Positions 38,018 through 48,707 of a DNA stretch of 64,000 nt are shown here, piece by piece. Where the stretch lies: positions 1-64,000 of the forward strand of contig JAXHLY010000006.1 of NCBI GenBank assembly GCA_034521715.1, in the 5' to 3' direction. Made by a program: the position numbers and the translations under genes. Position 1 is the stretch's first letter. Each line of letters starts with the position of its first letter. A model generated the notes under the pieces. It worked only from the letters and a program-made list of their open reading frames with translations, was not told where the DNA came from and did not search any database. Source of the stretch: Methylohalomonas sp034521715. GTDB lineage: Bacteria; Pseudomonadota; Gammaproteobacteria; Methylohalomonadales; Methylohalomonadaceae.

Positions 38018-39769
38018 ATGACTGATCGTCGCTATTACAAGGATCGGATGCGCCGCCACAAGACGCCGTCGCTGCAGCTGCTCGACAGCCGGGACCAGGT
38101 TGTCTATCCGGATGAAGAACAGCAGATGCCCAGTGATGTCGTCATTGAATGCGGCTGGGGGCACCTGATTTTCGGCCACACTTTCTCGGATCCCCACAAG
38201 CTGGTCTCGACACTGCGTTCGGAGGAAAGCGGCAAGCGCGACATCGCCCTGTACCTGCGCGACCCGCATGTCGTACTGTCACTGGATCCGCAGTCGCTGT
38301 TTCTGGACCCCTCGCACACCTATCGCCTCTGGTTCAGCAACTACCGCAGTTCCCGGATTCAGCCGCAGGGCTACGAAATCCGCAAACTGCAGACACGCGA
38401 GGATACCCAGGCGGTAAATCGCATACTCATGACACACGCCATGGTGCCGATCGACGAGGACTTTCTCTATGAGCACCGTGATTCACGTGTCTTTACCTAT
38501 TATCTGGCGTTTGATCCTAACGACAACCAGATTATTGGCGTCATTACCGGTGTCGATCATGTTGAAGCCTTTAACGATCCGGAAAACGGCTCCAGCATGT
38601 GGTGTCTGGCCGTTGACCAGCAGGCACCCTATCCCGGTATAGGCCGCGCCCTGGTCGCCCATCTGGCGGATCACTATGCCACCCGCGGCCGTGACTTCAT
38701 GGACCTGTCGGTCATGCATGACAATACCCAGGCCATCAAGCTCTATGAGGATATGGGTTTTGAACGCGTGCCCGTGTTTTGCGTCAAGCGCAAGAATCCG
38801 ATTAACGAAAAACTCTATATTGGCCCGAAACCGGACGAAGGCCTGAACCCCTATGCGGCCATCATCACCAACGAGGCACGCCGCCGCGGTATCGCCGTGG
38901 AAATCCTGGATGCCGAAGAAGGCTATTTCCAGCTCCGCTTTGGCGGCCGCTCGGTGACCTGCCGTGAATCACTGAGCGAACTGACAACGGCCATTGCCAT
39001 GAGCCGCTGTGCCAACAAGAAAGTCACCTGGAAACTTTTGCGTCAGGCCCGCATTCACGTACCTGAACAAACGCTCGCAGGCGACCCTAATGAAAATGAA
39101 AAATTCCTGGAAACCCACGGCAAGCTGGTAACCAAGCCACTTGAGGGCGAACAGGGCAAAGGTGTCTATGTCAATATCGATAATACCGACGACATGAATG
39201 CCGCGATTGCCGATGCCAGGAAATATTCGGACAAGGTGTTGCTGGAAGAATTTGTCGAGGGCCATGACCTGCGTATCATTGTCATTAATTACAAATTTGT
39301 TGCTGCGGCCATTCGCAAGCCGGCACAGATTACCGGTAACGGTCAGGACAACATCGAAACACTGATCGAGAAACAGAGCCGCCGCCGTTCGGCAGCCACC
39401 AGGGGTGAGAGCCGCATCCCGATGGACGAACTCACGCTACGCTGTGTCGAACGCACCGGATACAGCATGAAGGATGTTCTTCCCTATGGAGAAACCCTGC
39501 GCGTGCGCGACACCGCCAATCTGCATACCGGAGGTACCATCCATGACGTGACAGAAAAGCTGAGCGAAGACCTGCGCCAGATTTCGGAGCGCGCCGCACG
39601 CGCACTGGATATTCCCGTTGTCGGGCTCGACTTCATTACGCCCGATGTCACGGGAAACGAATATGTTATTATTGAGGCCAACGAGCGTCCCGGCCTGGCG
39701 AATCATGAACCCCAACCAACAGCGGAACGTTTTATAGATTTCCTGTTCCCGCAGACAGCAGATACATAA
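38018..39769 (+). CDS. ngg: N-acetylglutaminylglutamine synthetase
   Basis: The intact 583-residue fusion has a GNAT acetyltransferase domain (about residues 125-270; SSMWCLAVDQQAPYPGIGRA, LVAHLADHYATRGRDFM, KLYEDMGFERVPVFCVKRKN). An ATP-grasp ligase domain follows (about 290-583; HGKLVTKPLEGEQGKGVYVN, VLLEEFVEGHDLRIIVIN, GLDFITPDVTGNEYVIIEAN). It acetylates glutamine and ligates a second glutamine to form the NAGGN backbone. The 27-bp spacing after asnO indicates one operon. Confidence 0.93.
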   Translation: MTDRRYYKDRMRRHKTPSLQLLDSRDQVVYPDEEQQMPSDVVIECGWGHLIFGHTFSDPHKLVSTLRSEESGKRDIALYLRDPHVVLSLDPQSLFLDPSHTYRLWFSNYRSSRIQPQGYEIRKLQTREDTQAVNRILMTHAMVPIDEDFLYEHRDSRVFTYYLAFDPNDNQIIGVITGVDHVEAFNDPENGSSMWCLAVDQQAPYPGIGRALVAHLADHYATRGRDFMDLSVMHDNTQAIKLYEDMGFERVPVFCVKRKNPINEKLYIGPKPDEGLNPYAAIITNEARRRGIAVEILDAEEGYFQLRFGGRSVTCRESLSELTTAIAMSRCANKKVTWKLLRQARIHVPEQTLAGDPNENEKFLETHGKLVTKPLEGEQGKGVYVNIDNTDDMNAAIADARKYSDKVLLEEFVEGHDLRIIVINYKFVAAAIRKPAQITGNGQDNIETLIEKQSRRRSAATRGESRIPMDELTLRCVERTGYSMKDVLPYGETLRVRDTANLHTGGTIHDVTEKLSEDLRQISERAARALDIPVVGLDFITPDVTGNEYVIIEANERPGLANHEPQPTAERFIDFLFPQTADT

Positions 39770-39781
39770 ACAGTTATATCC

Positions 39782-40949
39782 ATGAGCCAAGAAAAGAAAA
39801 AGGCGGCCACCGCCATCCGTAAAGTCGATATCGACATTGAGTATGTCAAGTCAACATTGCTGGACCTGTTAGCGATTCCCAGCCCCGCGGGTTTTACTGA
39901 CGAGGCTGTCCGCTTACACCTGCAAGCAGCTGGAAGACTTCGGCCTGCATCATGAAATCACCCGCCGCGGCTGTATCCGCGCCGACATGAAGGGTCGGAT
40001 CTACAGCCCCGACCGTGCCATCGTCGCACACCTCGACACCATCGGCGCCATGGTCAGGGGGCTGAAGGATAACGGCCGTCTTGAGATCGTACCGATCGGC
40101 ACCTGGTCAAGCCGTTTTGCCGAGGGCGCGCGCGTTACCATTTTTTCCGATCATGCCCAGTACCGTGGTACCATCCTGCCAAACAAGGCATCAGGGCATG
40201 CATTTGATATGGAGGTCGATACACAGCCGATAAGCTGGGATAACGTCGAGCTGCGCGTTGATGAACAGGCCTTTTCAAAACAGGATCTGATCAATCTGGA
40301 CATCAATGTCGGCGACTATATTGCCGTGGACCCGCAGCCTGATATCAGCGATTCGGGATTTATCAATACCCGGCATCTGGACGATAAAGCCGGCGTGGCG
40401 GTGCTGCTGGCGGTCGCCAAGGCCGCCAGCGAATACAAGCTGGACCTGCCCGTCGACTGCCACCTGCTTTTCACCATCAGTGAAGAAGTCGGTTCCGGTG
40501 CATCCGCAGTCCTGCACCAGGATGTCGCCGAGATGGTGTCCATCGATACCGGCCCGGTCGCACCCGGACAAAGCACGGATGAGTTTGGTGTCACCATTGG
40601 CATGCAGGACTCCAGCGGGCCGTTTGACTATCATCTGACGCACAAGCTCATTAATTTATGTCAGGAACACGGCATTAACCACAAGCGTGACGTATTCAAA
40701 TACTATCGCAGTGACAGCGCCTCGGCCCTGGAAGCCGGCAATGATATTCGCACCGCCCTGCTGTGCTTCGGAGCCGACGCCACGCACGGCTACGAGCGCT
40801 GTCATATCCGCAGTCTGCAGGCCCTCGGGCAGTTGCTCTGCTGTTATATCCAGAGCGAGCCCACCTCCAAGCATGACCAGTACGAACTGGGCCCGCTCAA
40901 GGGATTCTCGCACCTGCCTGTCGGCGATGTGTCAGTTGTGGATGAGTAG
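39782..40949 (+). CDS. M42-family peptidase of the NAGGN system (frameshifted)
   Basis: The N-terminus MSQEKKKAATAIRKVDIDIE and LLAIPSPAGFTDEAVR breaks frame near 39915 and continues YTCKQLEDFGLHHEITRRGC to 40949. Metal-site motifs are present: AIVAHLDTIGAMV, HLDDKAGVAVLL, FTISEEVGSGAS, MVSIDTGPVAPG and DATHGYERCHIRS. About 389 residues after correction. M42 enzymes are co-catalytic zinc aminopeptidases. In NAGGN operons this one is proposed to hydrolyse the dipeptide during recycling. It starts 12 bp after the ngg stop. Confidence 0.9.
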
Positions 40950-41074
40950 AGGAAAAGGTACTTCTACCGAATCACGCGGATAGTATCCAGTGACAGTTCA
41001 ATAAGGGATACTGGTTTCGACCGGCATGACGTTGGTGAATGTTTGTGCAGGTAGCATTGCTTCGGGAGATGATT

Positions 41075-41848
41075 ATGAGTGCTGAAAGCCAGGTGGACGA
41101 CATACCGGACCCACAGTTTCATGTCTGCAGGGTAGAGATGACAAGACCCCTGGCCTGGATCCGTAGTGGCTGGGAGGATCTGAATCATCACCGGGGTGCC
41201 AGTGTTGCCCATGGCCTGCTAGTAACCGGATTGGGTTTTATCATCCTGTTGTTTGCCACCACCCATATTTATTTCATGGCGGCAGCGATTTCCGGGTTTT
41301 TGCTCGTCGGCCCAGTCATGGCCACGGGTCTGTGCGAACTATCGCGGCGCCGTGCCCGTGGCGAATCAGAAGGTTTCGATGAATCCCTGGATGCCCTGGA
41401 CCGCAACCGGACGGCGCTCTGGCAATTTGCCTCTGCACTGGTCGGATTCAGTCTGCTCTGGTTTATCGGTTCGGCGCTTATACTGCAGCTGTCACTCGGC
41501 CAGGCCGCGCCAAGGCTTTCCGAAACGGTGTGGGGTGATCTGTTAGCTGCACTGACGCCGCTACAGATCCCGTTCTATCTCGGAATCGGCGGTGTACTGG
41601 CCTGCCTGGTATTTGTCCTGTCCGTCGTTTCCGTCCCCGCGATCATTGATCGTTCCATTACCGCTTCTACCGCGATGCGCATGAGCATGCACGCCTTCGC
41701 CGCCAACTGGCAGGCCATGCTGGTCTGGGGTGCGTTGATAGTATCTTTGACAGCCATTGGTTTTCTGACCTTCCTGCTAGGTCTAATCATCATCTATCCA
41801 CTGCTGGGACATGGCACCTGGTACGCCTACAGGGATCTCATTGAATAA
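41075..41848 (+). CDS. DUF2189 family integral membrane protein
   Basis: The start at 41075 has GGGAG 8 bp upstream. The 257-residue protein shows six membrane segments (for example LLVTGLGFIILLFATTHIYF, FASALVGFSLLWFIGSALIL, VLACLVFVLSVVSVPAIIDR) and the family motif RPLAWIRSGWEDLNHHRGAS near residue 30. Function is unknown. It is a monocistronic gene ahead of a repeat-rich tRNA region. Confidence 0.87.
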   Translation: MSAESQVDDIPDPQFHVCRVEMTRPLAWIRSGWEDLNHHRGASVAHGLLVTGLGFIILLFATTHIYFMAAAISGFLLVGPVMATGLCELSRRRARGESEGFDESLDALDRNRTALWQFASALVGFSLLWFIGSALILQLSLGQAAPRLSETVWGDLLAALTPLQIPFYLGIGGVLACLVFVLSVVSVPAIIDRSITASTAMRMSMHAFAANWQAMLVWGALIVSLTAIGFLTFLLGLIIIYPLLGHGTWYAYRDLIE

Positions 41849-41886
41849 CCAATGAGTTAAAGTTCGAATCCATTACCGAGCTTCTC

Positions 41887-42081
41887 TAAGGAAGCTCTGA
41901 ATAATCCCCGCATGGCATTTCGACCAATGGGAGAAATCCCTGTCTCGACCGCAGGGAGAGATCTTTCCATAAAGGTCCCTCGCTGTGCTCGGGACGCCTT
42001 CGAAGGTCCCTCGTTGCACTCGGAACACCTTCGGTGATTTCTCGCTGCGCTCGAAATGACAAATTATTCAGAGCTTCTCTA
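41887..42081. repeat. Dispersed MITE-like repeat, copy 2
   Basis: About 195 bp bounded by GAAGCTCTGAATAAT and ATTATTCAGAGCTTC. It is nearly identical to the 31.9-kb copy over the middle (AATCCCTGTCTCGACCGCAG; GATCTTTCCATAAAGGTCCC) with a short deletion near the left end and swapped GTGCTC/GCACTC modules. Confidence 0.88.
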
Positions 42082-42120
42082 AATAAAAAAGGGCCTCCGA
42101 ACGGATGGCCCTTTTTTATT
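42082..42120. terminator. Bidirectional hairpin terminator
   Basis: AAAAAAGGGCC-TCCGAACGGA-TGGCCCTTTTTT forms a strong stem flanked by A and T runs on both sides, so it can end transcription from either strand. It is next to the left end of the duplicated tRNA-Arg unit. Confidence 0.8.
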
Positions 42121-42142
42121 CAGGATGGCGTGCCGGGGAGGA

Positions 42143-42220
42143 TAGACTCGGCTACATCCCTGTAGCCTCGCCCCTTCGGGGCGCACTGCGTGCGTCCAAA
42201 TTGTCTGTCCTGACAATTTG
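42143..42220 (-). repeat. 78-bp tRNA-associated structured element, copy 2
   Basis: Plus strand starts TAGACTCGGCTACATCCCTG and ends CCTGACAATTTG, immediately before TCGAACC. It matches copy 1 at all but a few positions, and the hairpin CAAATTGTC/GACAATTTG carries a compensatory change relative to copy 1 (CAAATCGTC/GACGATTTG). It sits in the T-loop of a tRNA-Arg 3' fragment. Confidence 0.85.
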
Positions 42221-42271
42221 TCGAACCGAATTGTTGATACGGTCGGGGGTTCGAATAAATTCCTACATGGC

Positions 42272-42311
42272 AAAATAAAAAGGGCCACCTCACGGTGACC
42301 CTTTATATTTT
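42272..42311 (-). terminator. Hairpin terminator, distal tandem unit
   Basis: AGGGCCACC and GGTGACCCT pair with one internal mismatch, and the minus strand continues with TTTTTATTTTG. It is identical to the terminator directly behind tRNA-Arg. Confidence 0.7.
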
Positions 42312-42327
42312 GGCGCGCCGGGGAGGA

Positions 42328-42403
42328 TAGACTCGGCTACATCCCTGTAGCCTCGCCCCTTCGGCGCACTGCGTGCGTCCAAATTGTCTGTCCTGACAAT
42401 TTG
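42328..42403 (-). repeat. 78-bp tRNA-associated structured element, copy 3 (76 bp)
   Basis: Same as copy 2 except that two G residues are missing from the GCCCC/GGGGC hairpin (CGCCCCTTCGGCGCACTG). Flanks are the same: tRNA-Arg 3' fragment before it and TCGAACC after it. Confidence 0.85.
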
Positions 42404-42453
42404 TCGAACCGAATTGTTGATACGGTCGGGGGTTCGAATAAATTCCTACATGG

Positions 42454-42494
42454 CAAAATAAAAAGGGCCACCTCACGGTGACCCTTTATATTTT
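42454..42494 (-). terminator. Terminator of tRNA-Arg / tRNA-Ser transcript
   Basis: On the minus strand the stem AGGGTCACC/GGTGGCCCT is followed by TTTTTATTTTG, directly downstream of the encoded CCA of tRNA-Arg. It probably ends the csrA-side tRNA transcript. Confidence 0.8.
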
Positions 42495-42570
42495 GGCGCG
42501 CCGGGGAGGATTCGAACCCCCGACCTTGCGGTTCGTAGCCGCACGCTCTGTCCAACTGAGCTACCGGCGC
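42494..42570 (-). tRNA. tRNA-Arg (anticodon ACG)
   Basis: The reverse complement gives acceptor GCGCCGG paired with CCGGCGC, discriminator G and an encoded CCA. The D-arm is TAGCTCAGTTGGACAGAGC and the anticodon stem-loop GCGGCTACGAACCGC has loop CTACGAA. The variable loop and T-arm are GGTCGGGGGTTCGAATCC. The wobble A is normally edited to inosine by TadA, also encoded in this window. It lies downstream of csrA and tRNA-Ser, the common gammaproteobacterial order. Confidence 0.95.
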
Positions 42571-42597
42571 CTTTTGAACTCGATATTCACTGAAAAG

Positions 42598-42690
42598 TGG
42601 CGGAGAGGGAGGGATTCGAACCCTCGATGAGGCTATAAACCCCATACTCCCTTAGCAGGGGAGCGCCTTCGACCGCTCGGCCACCTCTCC
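42598..42690 (-). tRNA. tRNA-Ser (anticodon GCT)
   Basis: A class II tRNA on the minus strand. Acceptor GGAGAGG/CCTCTCC with G73 and encoded CCA, anticodon stem-loop CTCCCCTGCTAAGGGAG with loop CTGCTAA, long variable arm (TATGGGGTTTATAGCCTCAT), and T-arm GAGGGTTCGAATCCCTC. It reads AGC and AGU codons. It is placed between csrA and tRNA-Arg. Confidence 0.95.
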
Positions 42691-42737
42691 GTATTGTCGA
42701 ATCATTCAGGTTCGAGATTCCCTTCGGTCGTAATGAT

Positions 42738-42759
42738 TCTAAGCTCGACCACCTCTCCG
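42738..42759 (-). pseudogene. Fragment of a tRNA-Ser 5' end
   Basis: CTAAGCTCGACCACCTCTCCG resembles the first 21 bases of the neighbouring tRNA-Ser (CCGCTCGGCCACCTCTCCG on plus). It is too short to be a gene and probably is debris from a duplication of the tRNA region. Confidence 0.4.
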
Positions 42760-42869
42760 GGACTGCTACCGGCCACAATTATCCTGGATGATGCACTTTT
42801 CGGAACGGGCGTAAGGATAACCGTACCAGCCACGCGGGTAAAGCCACATGAACATAAACTGCTTTTAAA

Positions 42870-43082
42870 TCAGCGATCTGAATCGTCTTCCGAATCCTCA
42901 GCATCAGCCGGCGCATCACCTTCATGTCGTATCCGCTCGTAGATTTCCTCGCGGTGCACCGAGACATTCTTGGGTGCATTGACGCCAATACGTACCTGAT
43001 TGCCGCGGATGCTGAGAACGGTAACGTTGATATCGTCACCTATCATGAGCGATTCGCCAACCCTGCGTGTGAGAATCAGCAT
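42870..43082 (-). CDS. csrA: Carbon storage regulator CsrA
   Basis: The 70-residue protein starts MLILTRRVGESLMIGDDINV and contains RIGVNAPKNVSVHREEIYER, with the RNA-binding Leu4 and Arg44-type residues of the family. It binds GGA motifs in mRNA leaders and controls translation globally. The C-terminal acidic tail (DAEDSEDDSDR) is longer than in E. coli CsrA (61 residues). The order alaS-lysC-csrA-tRNA-Ser-tRNA-Arg is conserved in many gammaproteobacteria. Confidence 0.96.
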   Translation of the reverse strand: MLILTRRVGESLMIGDDINVTVLSIRGNQVRIGVNAPKNVSVHREEIYERIRHEGDAPADAEDSEDDSDR

Positions 43083-43130
43083 TTTGCTACCTCCTGTATC
43101 ATCCTTTTAATGCATGCAGACCGTTAAGCC

Positions 43131-44367
43131 TCATGCCTCTGCGGGTTGTTCCAAAGCATCCAGCTCAAAAGCCGAATGTAAGATTCTGACACCCCGTTCG
43201 AGATATTTCTCCGCGACAACCACGGAAATTTTGATTTCCGAAGTCGATATCATCATGATATTAATCCCTTCATCGGCCAGTGCACGAAACATTTGACTGG
43301 CTATTCCGGCATGCGAGCGCATGCCAACGCCGACAACCGAGATTTTCACGATCCGGTTGTCACCATTAACCTGCTTGGCACCCAGCTCCCGCGACACCTT
43401 GTTCAGGATTTCCAGGGCCTTGTCATAGTCATTCCTGTGAACCGTAAAAGTAAAGTCGGTGGTGTTATCGACTCCAACATTCTGCACAATCATATCGATC
43501 TCGATATTGGCAGCAGCGATCGGGCCCAGAATGGACGAGGCAATGCCAGGCTTGTCGGGCACGCCGATAACGGTTAATTTGGCTTCGTCCCTGTTGTGGG
43601 CGATTCCTGCAATCAACGCCTGTTCCATACCTTCTACCTCTTCAGCTATCAGCGTCCCCGGGCCCTCTTCGAAAGAGGATAGCACCCGCAGGTTCACATT
43701 GTATTTGCTGGCAAATTCCACCGAACGAATCTGCAGCACCTTGGAGCCCAGGCTGGCCAGTTCCAGCATTTCCTCGTAGGCAATACGATCCAGGCGCCGT
43801 GACTGTGGCACGATTCGCGGATCAGCAGTATAAACGCCGTCTACGTCGGTATATATATGACACTCGTCGGCCTTCAGGGCCGCGGCCATGGCGACAGCAG
43901 TGGTATCGGAACCGCCCCGACCAAGCGTAGTGATACATCCGATTCTCATCCACGCCCTGGAAACCGGCCACCACCACCACACGGCCGGCCTCGAGGTCTT
44001 CACGTACCCGGTGATCATCAATGCCCAGGATGCGCGCCTTGTTATGCAGGCTGTCGGTGCAGATACGTACCTGGGACCCGGTATAGGAACGGGCGGGACA
44101 GCCGCGTGCTTCCAGCGCCATGCTCAGCAGACCAATGGTAACCTGTTCGCCGGTCGACAGCACCACGTCCAGTTCCCGGGCATCGGCGGACGGACTGATT
44201 TCCCGCGCCAGCGCCAGCAGGCGGTCGGTTTCGCCGCTCATGGCCGACACCACGACGACAATATCGTCGCCCGCCCTGCGACAGGAGTGAATACGATCAG
44301 CAACCGCATTGATGCGCTCAACGCTGCCGACCGAGGTGCCACCGAATTTCTGTACGATTAGTGCCAT
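43131..44367 (-). CDS. lysC: Aspartate kinase (frameshifted)
   Basis: The enzyme phosphorylates L-aspartate, the first step to lysine, threonine and methionine. It begins MALIVQKFGGTSVGSVERIN, with VLSTGEQVTIGLLSMAL and GFQGVDENRM. The frame changes near 43935 and resumes as ITTLGRGGSDTTAVAMAAAL. Two ACT domains follow (KLTVIGVPDKPGIASSILGP; VGVGMRSHAGIASQMFRAL), which mediate feedback inhibition. The reconstructed length of about 411 residues fits. Since the pathway is essential, the break is probably a sequencing error. Confidence 0.93.
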
Positions 44368-44450
44368 AGCGAGTAAAAGGCGCTGAGTTTATCGAAATTC
44401 CGCGCTGCGACAAAGGGAAATATGGCGAAAACTACCGGCTGATTCAGGCG

Positions 44451-47063
44451 TTACAGACGTTCGCGCACCCAGTCGGGCACGCTGGCCAGCGCCTCCTGCA
44501 GCTGGCTGGGGTCGTTGCCACCGGCCTGGGCCATATCGGCGCGGCCGCCGCCCTTGCCGCCGACCTGCGCGGCGACGTAATTGACCAGTTCACCGGCATT
44601 GACGCGATCGGTCTGGTCTTTGGTCACGCCGGCGACCAGGCTGACCTTGGATTCCTGCACGGTTGCCAGCACCAGTGCCGCCGAGCCAAGCTTGTTCTTG
44701 AGCTGATCGACGGTCTCGCGCAGGGTCTTCGGGTCGGCCCCCTCGAGTACGCGGGCCAGCACCTTCATGCCATCGACATCGATGGCCGCAGCCGCCAGAT
44801 CATCCCCGGCCGAGCTGGCCAGCTTCGATTTCAGCTGGCTGACCTCTTTATCCAGCCCGCGGTTGCGGTCGATCAGCTGTGAAAGCTTGTCTTCGATATA
44901 ATCCGGCTCGGCGCGCAGCAGTTCGGCCACCCTTTCCAGGCGACGCTCGGTCTTGTCGGCCCAGTGCAGGGCGCCACGGCCGGTCACGGCCTCGATACGG
45001 CGCACGCCGGCGGCAATACCGGCCACCGCGACGATCTTGAACAGGCCGATATCGCCGGTGCGGACGACATGCGTACCGCCACACAGTTCGCGCGAGAAAT
45101 CCTCGCCGATATCCAGCACCCGCACTTCGTCGTCGTATTTTTCGCCGAACAGCGACATGGCACCCGATTCCAGCGCCGTCTCCAGCGGCATCACTTTCGC
45201 CTGCGTCTCGGTGTTTTTCAGGATCTCGGCATTAACCAGCCATTCGATCTCCTGGATCTCCTCATCGGTCAGGGCCTGCGGATGCGAGAAATCGAACCGC
45301 AACCGCTCCGGCGCGACCAGTGAACCCTTCTGGGTGACATGCTCGCCGAGTACCTTGCGCAGCGCTGCGTGCAGCAGATGCGTGGCCGAATGATTGCGCA
45401 TGGTATCGGCCCGCGCCTGGGCTATCGATGCGCGCGTTCAGAGTCTGGCCGGCTTCGAGCCGTCCGCGGGTGACCTCGCCGAGATGGATATGCGCCTTGC
45501 TCACTGTTTCTGGGTATCGGAAACCGAGAATTCGCCGCTGTCACCCTGCAGCTGGCCGCGATCCCCGACCTGGCCGCCGGATTCGGCATAAAACGGTGTG
45601 CTTTCCAGCACCACGCCGCCGAACTCGCCTTCCTCAAGACTGTTGACGATCCTGCCCTCACGGTACAGCGCCACCACTTTACTTTTCTGCTCGCTGTGGT
45701 CATAGCCGGTAAATTCCGTGACCTGATCGATCTTCGGAAACTTCGACATATCCATGCTGAAACGGCTGGCCGCCCGGCCACGCGCGCGCTGGGCGTCCAT
45801 CGCCACCCTGAAACCCTCGTTGTCTATGGTCAGTCCGCGCTCGCGGGCGATATCGGCGGTCAGATCCACCGGGAAACCATAGGTGTCGTAAAGCTTGAAT
45901 ATGGCCTCGCCCGGGATTTCCTTACCCTCGATTTTTGCCACGGTTTCCTCGAACAGTTTAAGCCCCTGGTCCAGGGTCTCGGCGAAACGCTGTTCCTCGC
46001 GATGGATGACATTTTCAATTTCAGACTGTTTGCTGAGCAGTTCCTGATAGGCATCACCCATCTTCTCGCCCAGCGGCTTTACCAGTTTATGGAAGAATGG
46101 CTCGCGCATACCGAGCTTGTGACCGTGCCTGACGGCGCGGCGCAGGATGCGGCGCAGGACATAGCCGCGGTTTTCATTCGAGGGGCTGACGCCGTCGCTG
46201 ATCAGGAAGGCAACGGCGCGGATGTGATCGGCAATCACCCGCCGCGAAACCAGATTATCGGGCTCGCCGGCACCAAGATCATCAACGGCCTTGATCAGGT
46301 GCTGGAACAGATCGATGTCGTAGTTGTTGTGTACACCCTGCATGACCGCGGCGATACGCTCCAGGCCCATGCCGGTATCCACAGACGGTTTCGGAATGGG
46401 ATGCAGATTGTCGTGACTGTCGCGGTCGTACTGCGTGAACACCAGGTTCCAGATCTCGACGTAGCGATCACCCTCGGCCTCGGGCGTACCCGGCGGCCCG
46501 CCTTCGATCTCCGGGCCGTGGTCATAGAATATTTCGCTGCAGGGACCGCACGGCCCCGTCTCGCCCATGGACCAGAAATTGTCCTTTTCGTCACAGCGCG
46601 AGAAACGCGCCGGATCGACTTTCAGGTCGTCGAGCCAGATAGTCGCCGCCTCGTCATCGTCCTGGTATACCGTGACCCACAACTTCTCCGGCGGCAGGCC
46701 CAGGGTCTCGGTCAGGAAATCCCAGGCATAGTGAATGGCTTCCTGCTTGAAGTAATCACCGAAACTGAAGTTGCCCAGCATTTCGAAGAAGGTGTGATGA
46801 CGGGCGGTATAACCGACATTTTCCAAATCGTTGTGCTTGCCGCCGGCACGTACGCAGCGCTGCGAGCTCACCGCACGGCTGTAGGGGCGTTCCTCGAGAC
46901 CGAGAAAGACTTCCTTGAACTGCACCATGCCGGCGTTGGTGAACAGCAGTGTCGGATCGTTGGCCGGCACCAGCGAACTGGAAGGAACAAGGGTATGCCC
47001 GCTGGCCTGGAAATATTCCAGGAACGCGCTGCGGATCGCGTTGGTGGTCCATTTCTGACTCAT
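44451..47063 (-). CDS. alaS: Alanine-tRNA ligase (frameshifted)
   Basis: The enzyme charges tRNA-Ala. The class II catalytic core starts MSQKWTTNAIRSAFLEYFQA, with GHTLVPSSSLVPANDPTLLF and the R-rich motif region RHGHKLGMREPFFHKL. The editing domain includes RNHSATHLLHAALRKVLGEH and the CxxxH-type LCGGTHVVRTGDIG. The C-terminal C-Ala domain ends GGKGGGRADMAQAGGNDPSQ. The frame changes near 45410-45500, between the two halves; together they give about 870 residues, the expected length. It lies between recX and lysC. Confidence 0.95.
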
Positions 47064-47129
47064 GCGGCTTTTGGTCCGGGTTCTCGGTCAATTATCGTTA
47101 TATAAGTCTTGCAGATACCGGGATCAGTT

Positions 47130-47584
47130 TCAGTCCCGGGCGTCCAGGCCCTGCAGTGCGCGGCTGATCTGCTCACCGCTGAAGCCGCGCTGCTGCAAAA
47201 ATCTCACTGCCTTGGCATAGGTGCGGCGATCACCGGGCTCAATAATACCGAACCGCCGGCTCGACCTCGGCGGCCAGGCGCGTCCATTCGGGATCATTCG
47301 GATCGAGGTACTGATCGATGAGATGATCATCAACGCCGCGGCTACGCAGTACCTGCCTGATACGCAACGGGCCAGTAGCCCTTGCCGGTGCGCTCGTTGA
47401 TATAGGCCTCGGTGATAACGGTCGTCACTCTGCAGATTCTCAGCGGCCAGTTCGTCAATAACCGCCTCGACCAGATCCACGCCGAAGCCGCGTGCGGCGA
47501 GCTTCTGCGCCAGTTCATCCCGGCTGTGCTCGCGCCGCGCCAGCAGGTCCATTGCCCGCTTGCGTAACTGCAGCCGTTCCTCGC

Positions 47585-47590
<6 letters not shown>
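47130..47590 (-). CDS. recX: Regulatory protein RecX (frameshifted)
   Basis: RecX binds RecA filaments and limits recombination. The readable N-terminus is SEERLQLRKRAMDLLARREH, continuing with SRDELAQKLAARGFGVDLVE. The middle must be read through frame changes near 47425, 47375 and 47255 (VDDHLIDQYLDPNDPEWTRL). The C-terminus is RRTYAKAVRFLQQRGFSGEQ. The start overlaps the recA stop codon, so translation is probably coupled to recA; the exact start codon is unclear, with an ATG only at 47552. The heavy damage in a small gene next to a damaged recA suggests local low assembly quality. Confidence 0.85.
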
Positions 47591-48633
<1,043 letters not shown>

Positions 48634-48707
48634 AATGGGTGTCCGTCGCTGGTGAATGGCGCTTTTAAGTGGCCCGGATTATCCCACAGATCAGGAGTGC
48701 GAAACAG

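Larger units (their letters stand above)
42126..42493 (-). repeat. Tandem duplication of the tRNA-Arg 3' end, element and terminator
   Basis: Two direct units (42126-42310, 185 bp, and 42311-42493, 183 bp) lie just downstream of tRNA-Arg on its strand. Each begins with the last 17 bases of the tRNA gene (TGGCGCGCCGGGGAGGA on plus), then the 78-bp element, then TCGAACCGAATTGTTGATAC, an inverted T-arm piece GGTCGGGGGTTCGAAT, and a hairpin terminator. The unit differs by 2 bp in the element and one base in the tRNA fragment. They appear to be duplicates of a damaged tRNA tail. Confidence 0.8.

Noticed and set aside
45696..47105. Plus-strand ORF of 469 codons
   Set aside because: Shadow of alaS, whose minus-strand frame shows all class II synthetase motifs.
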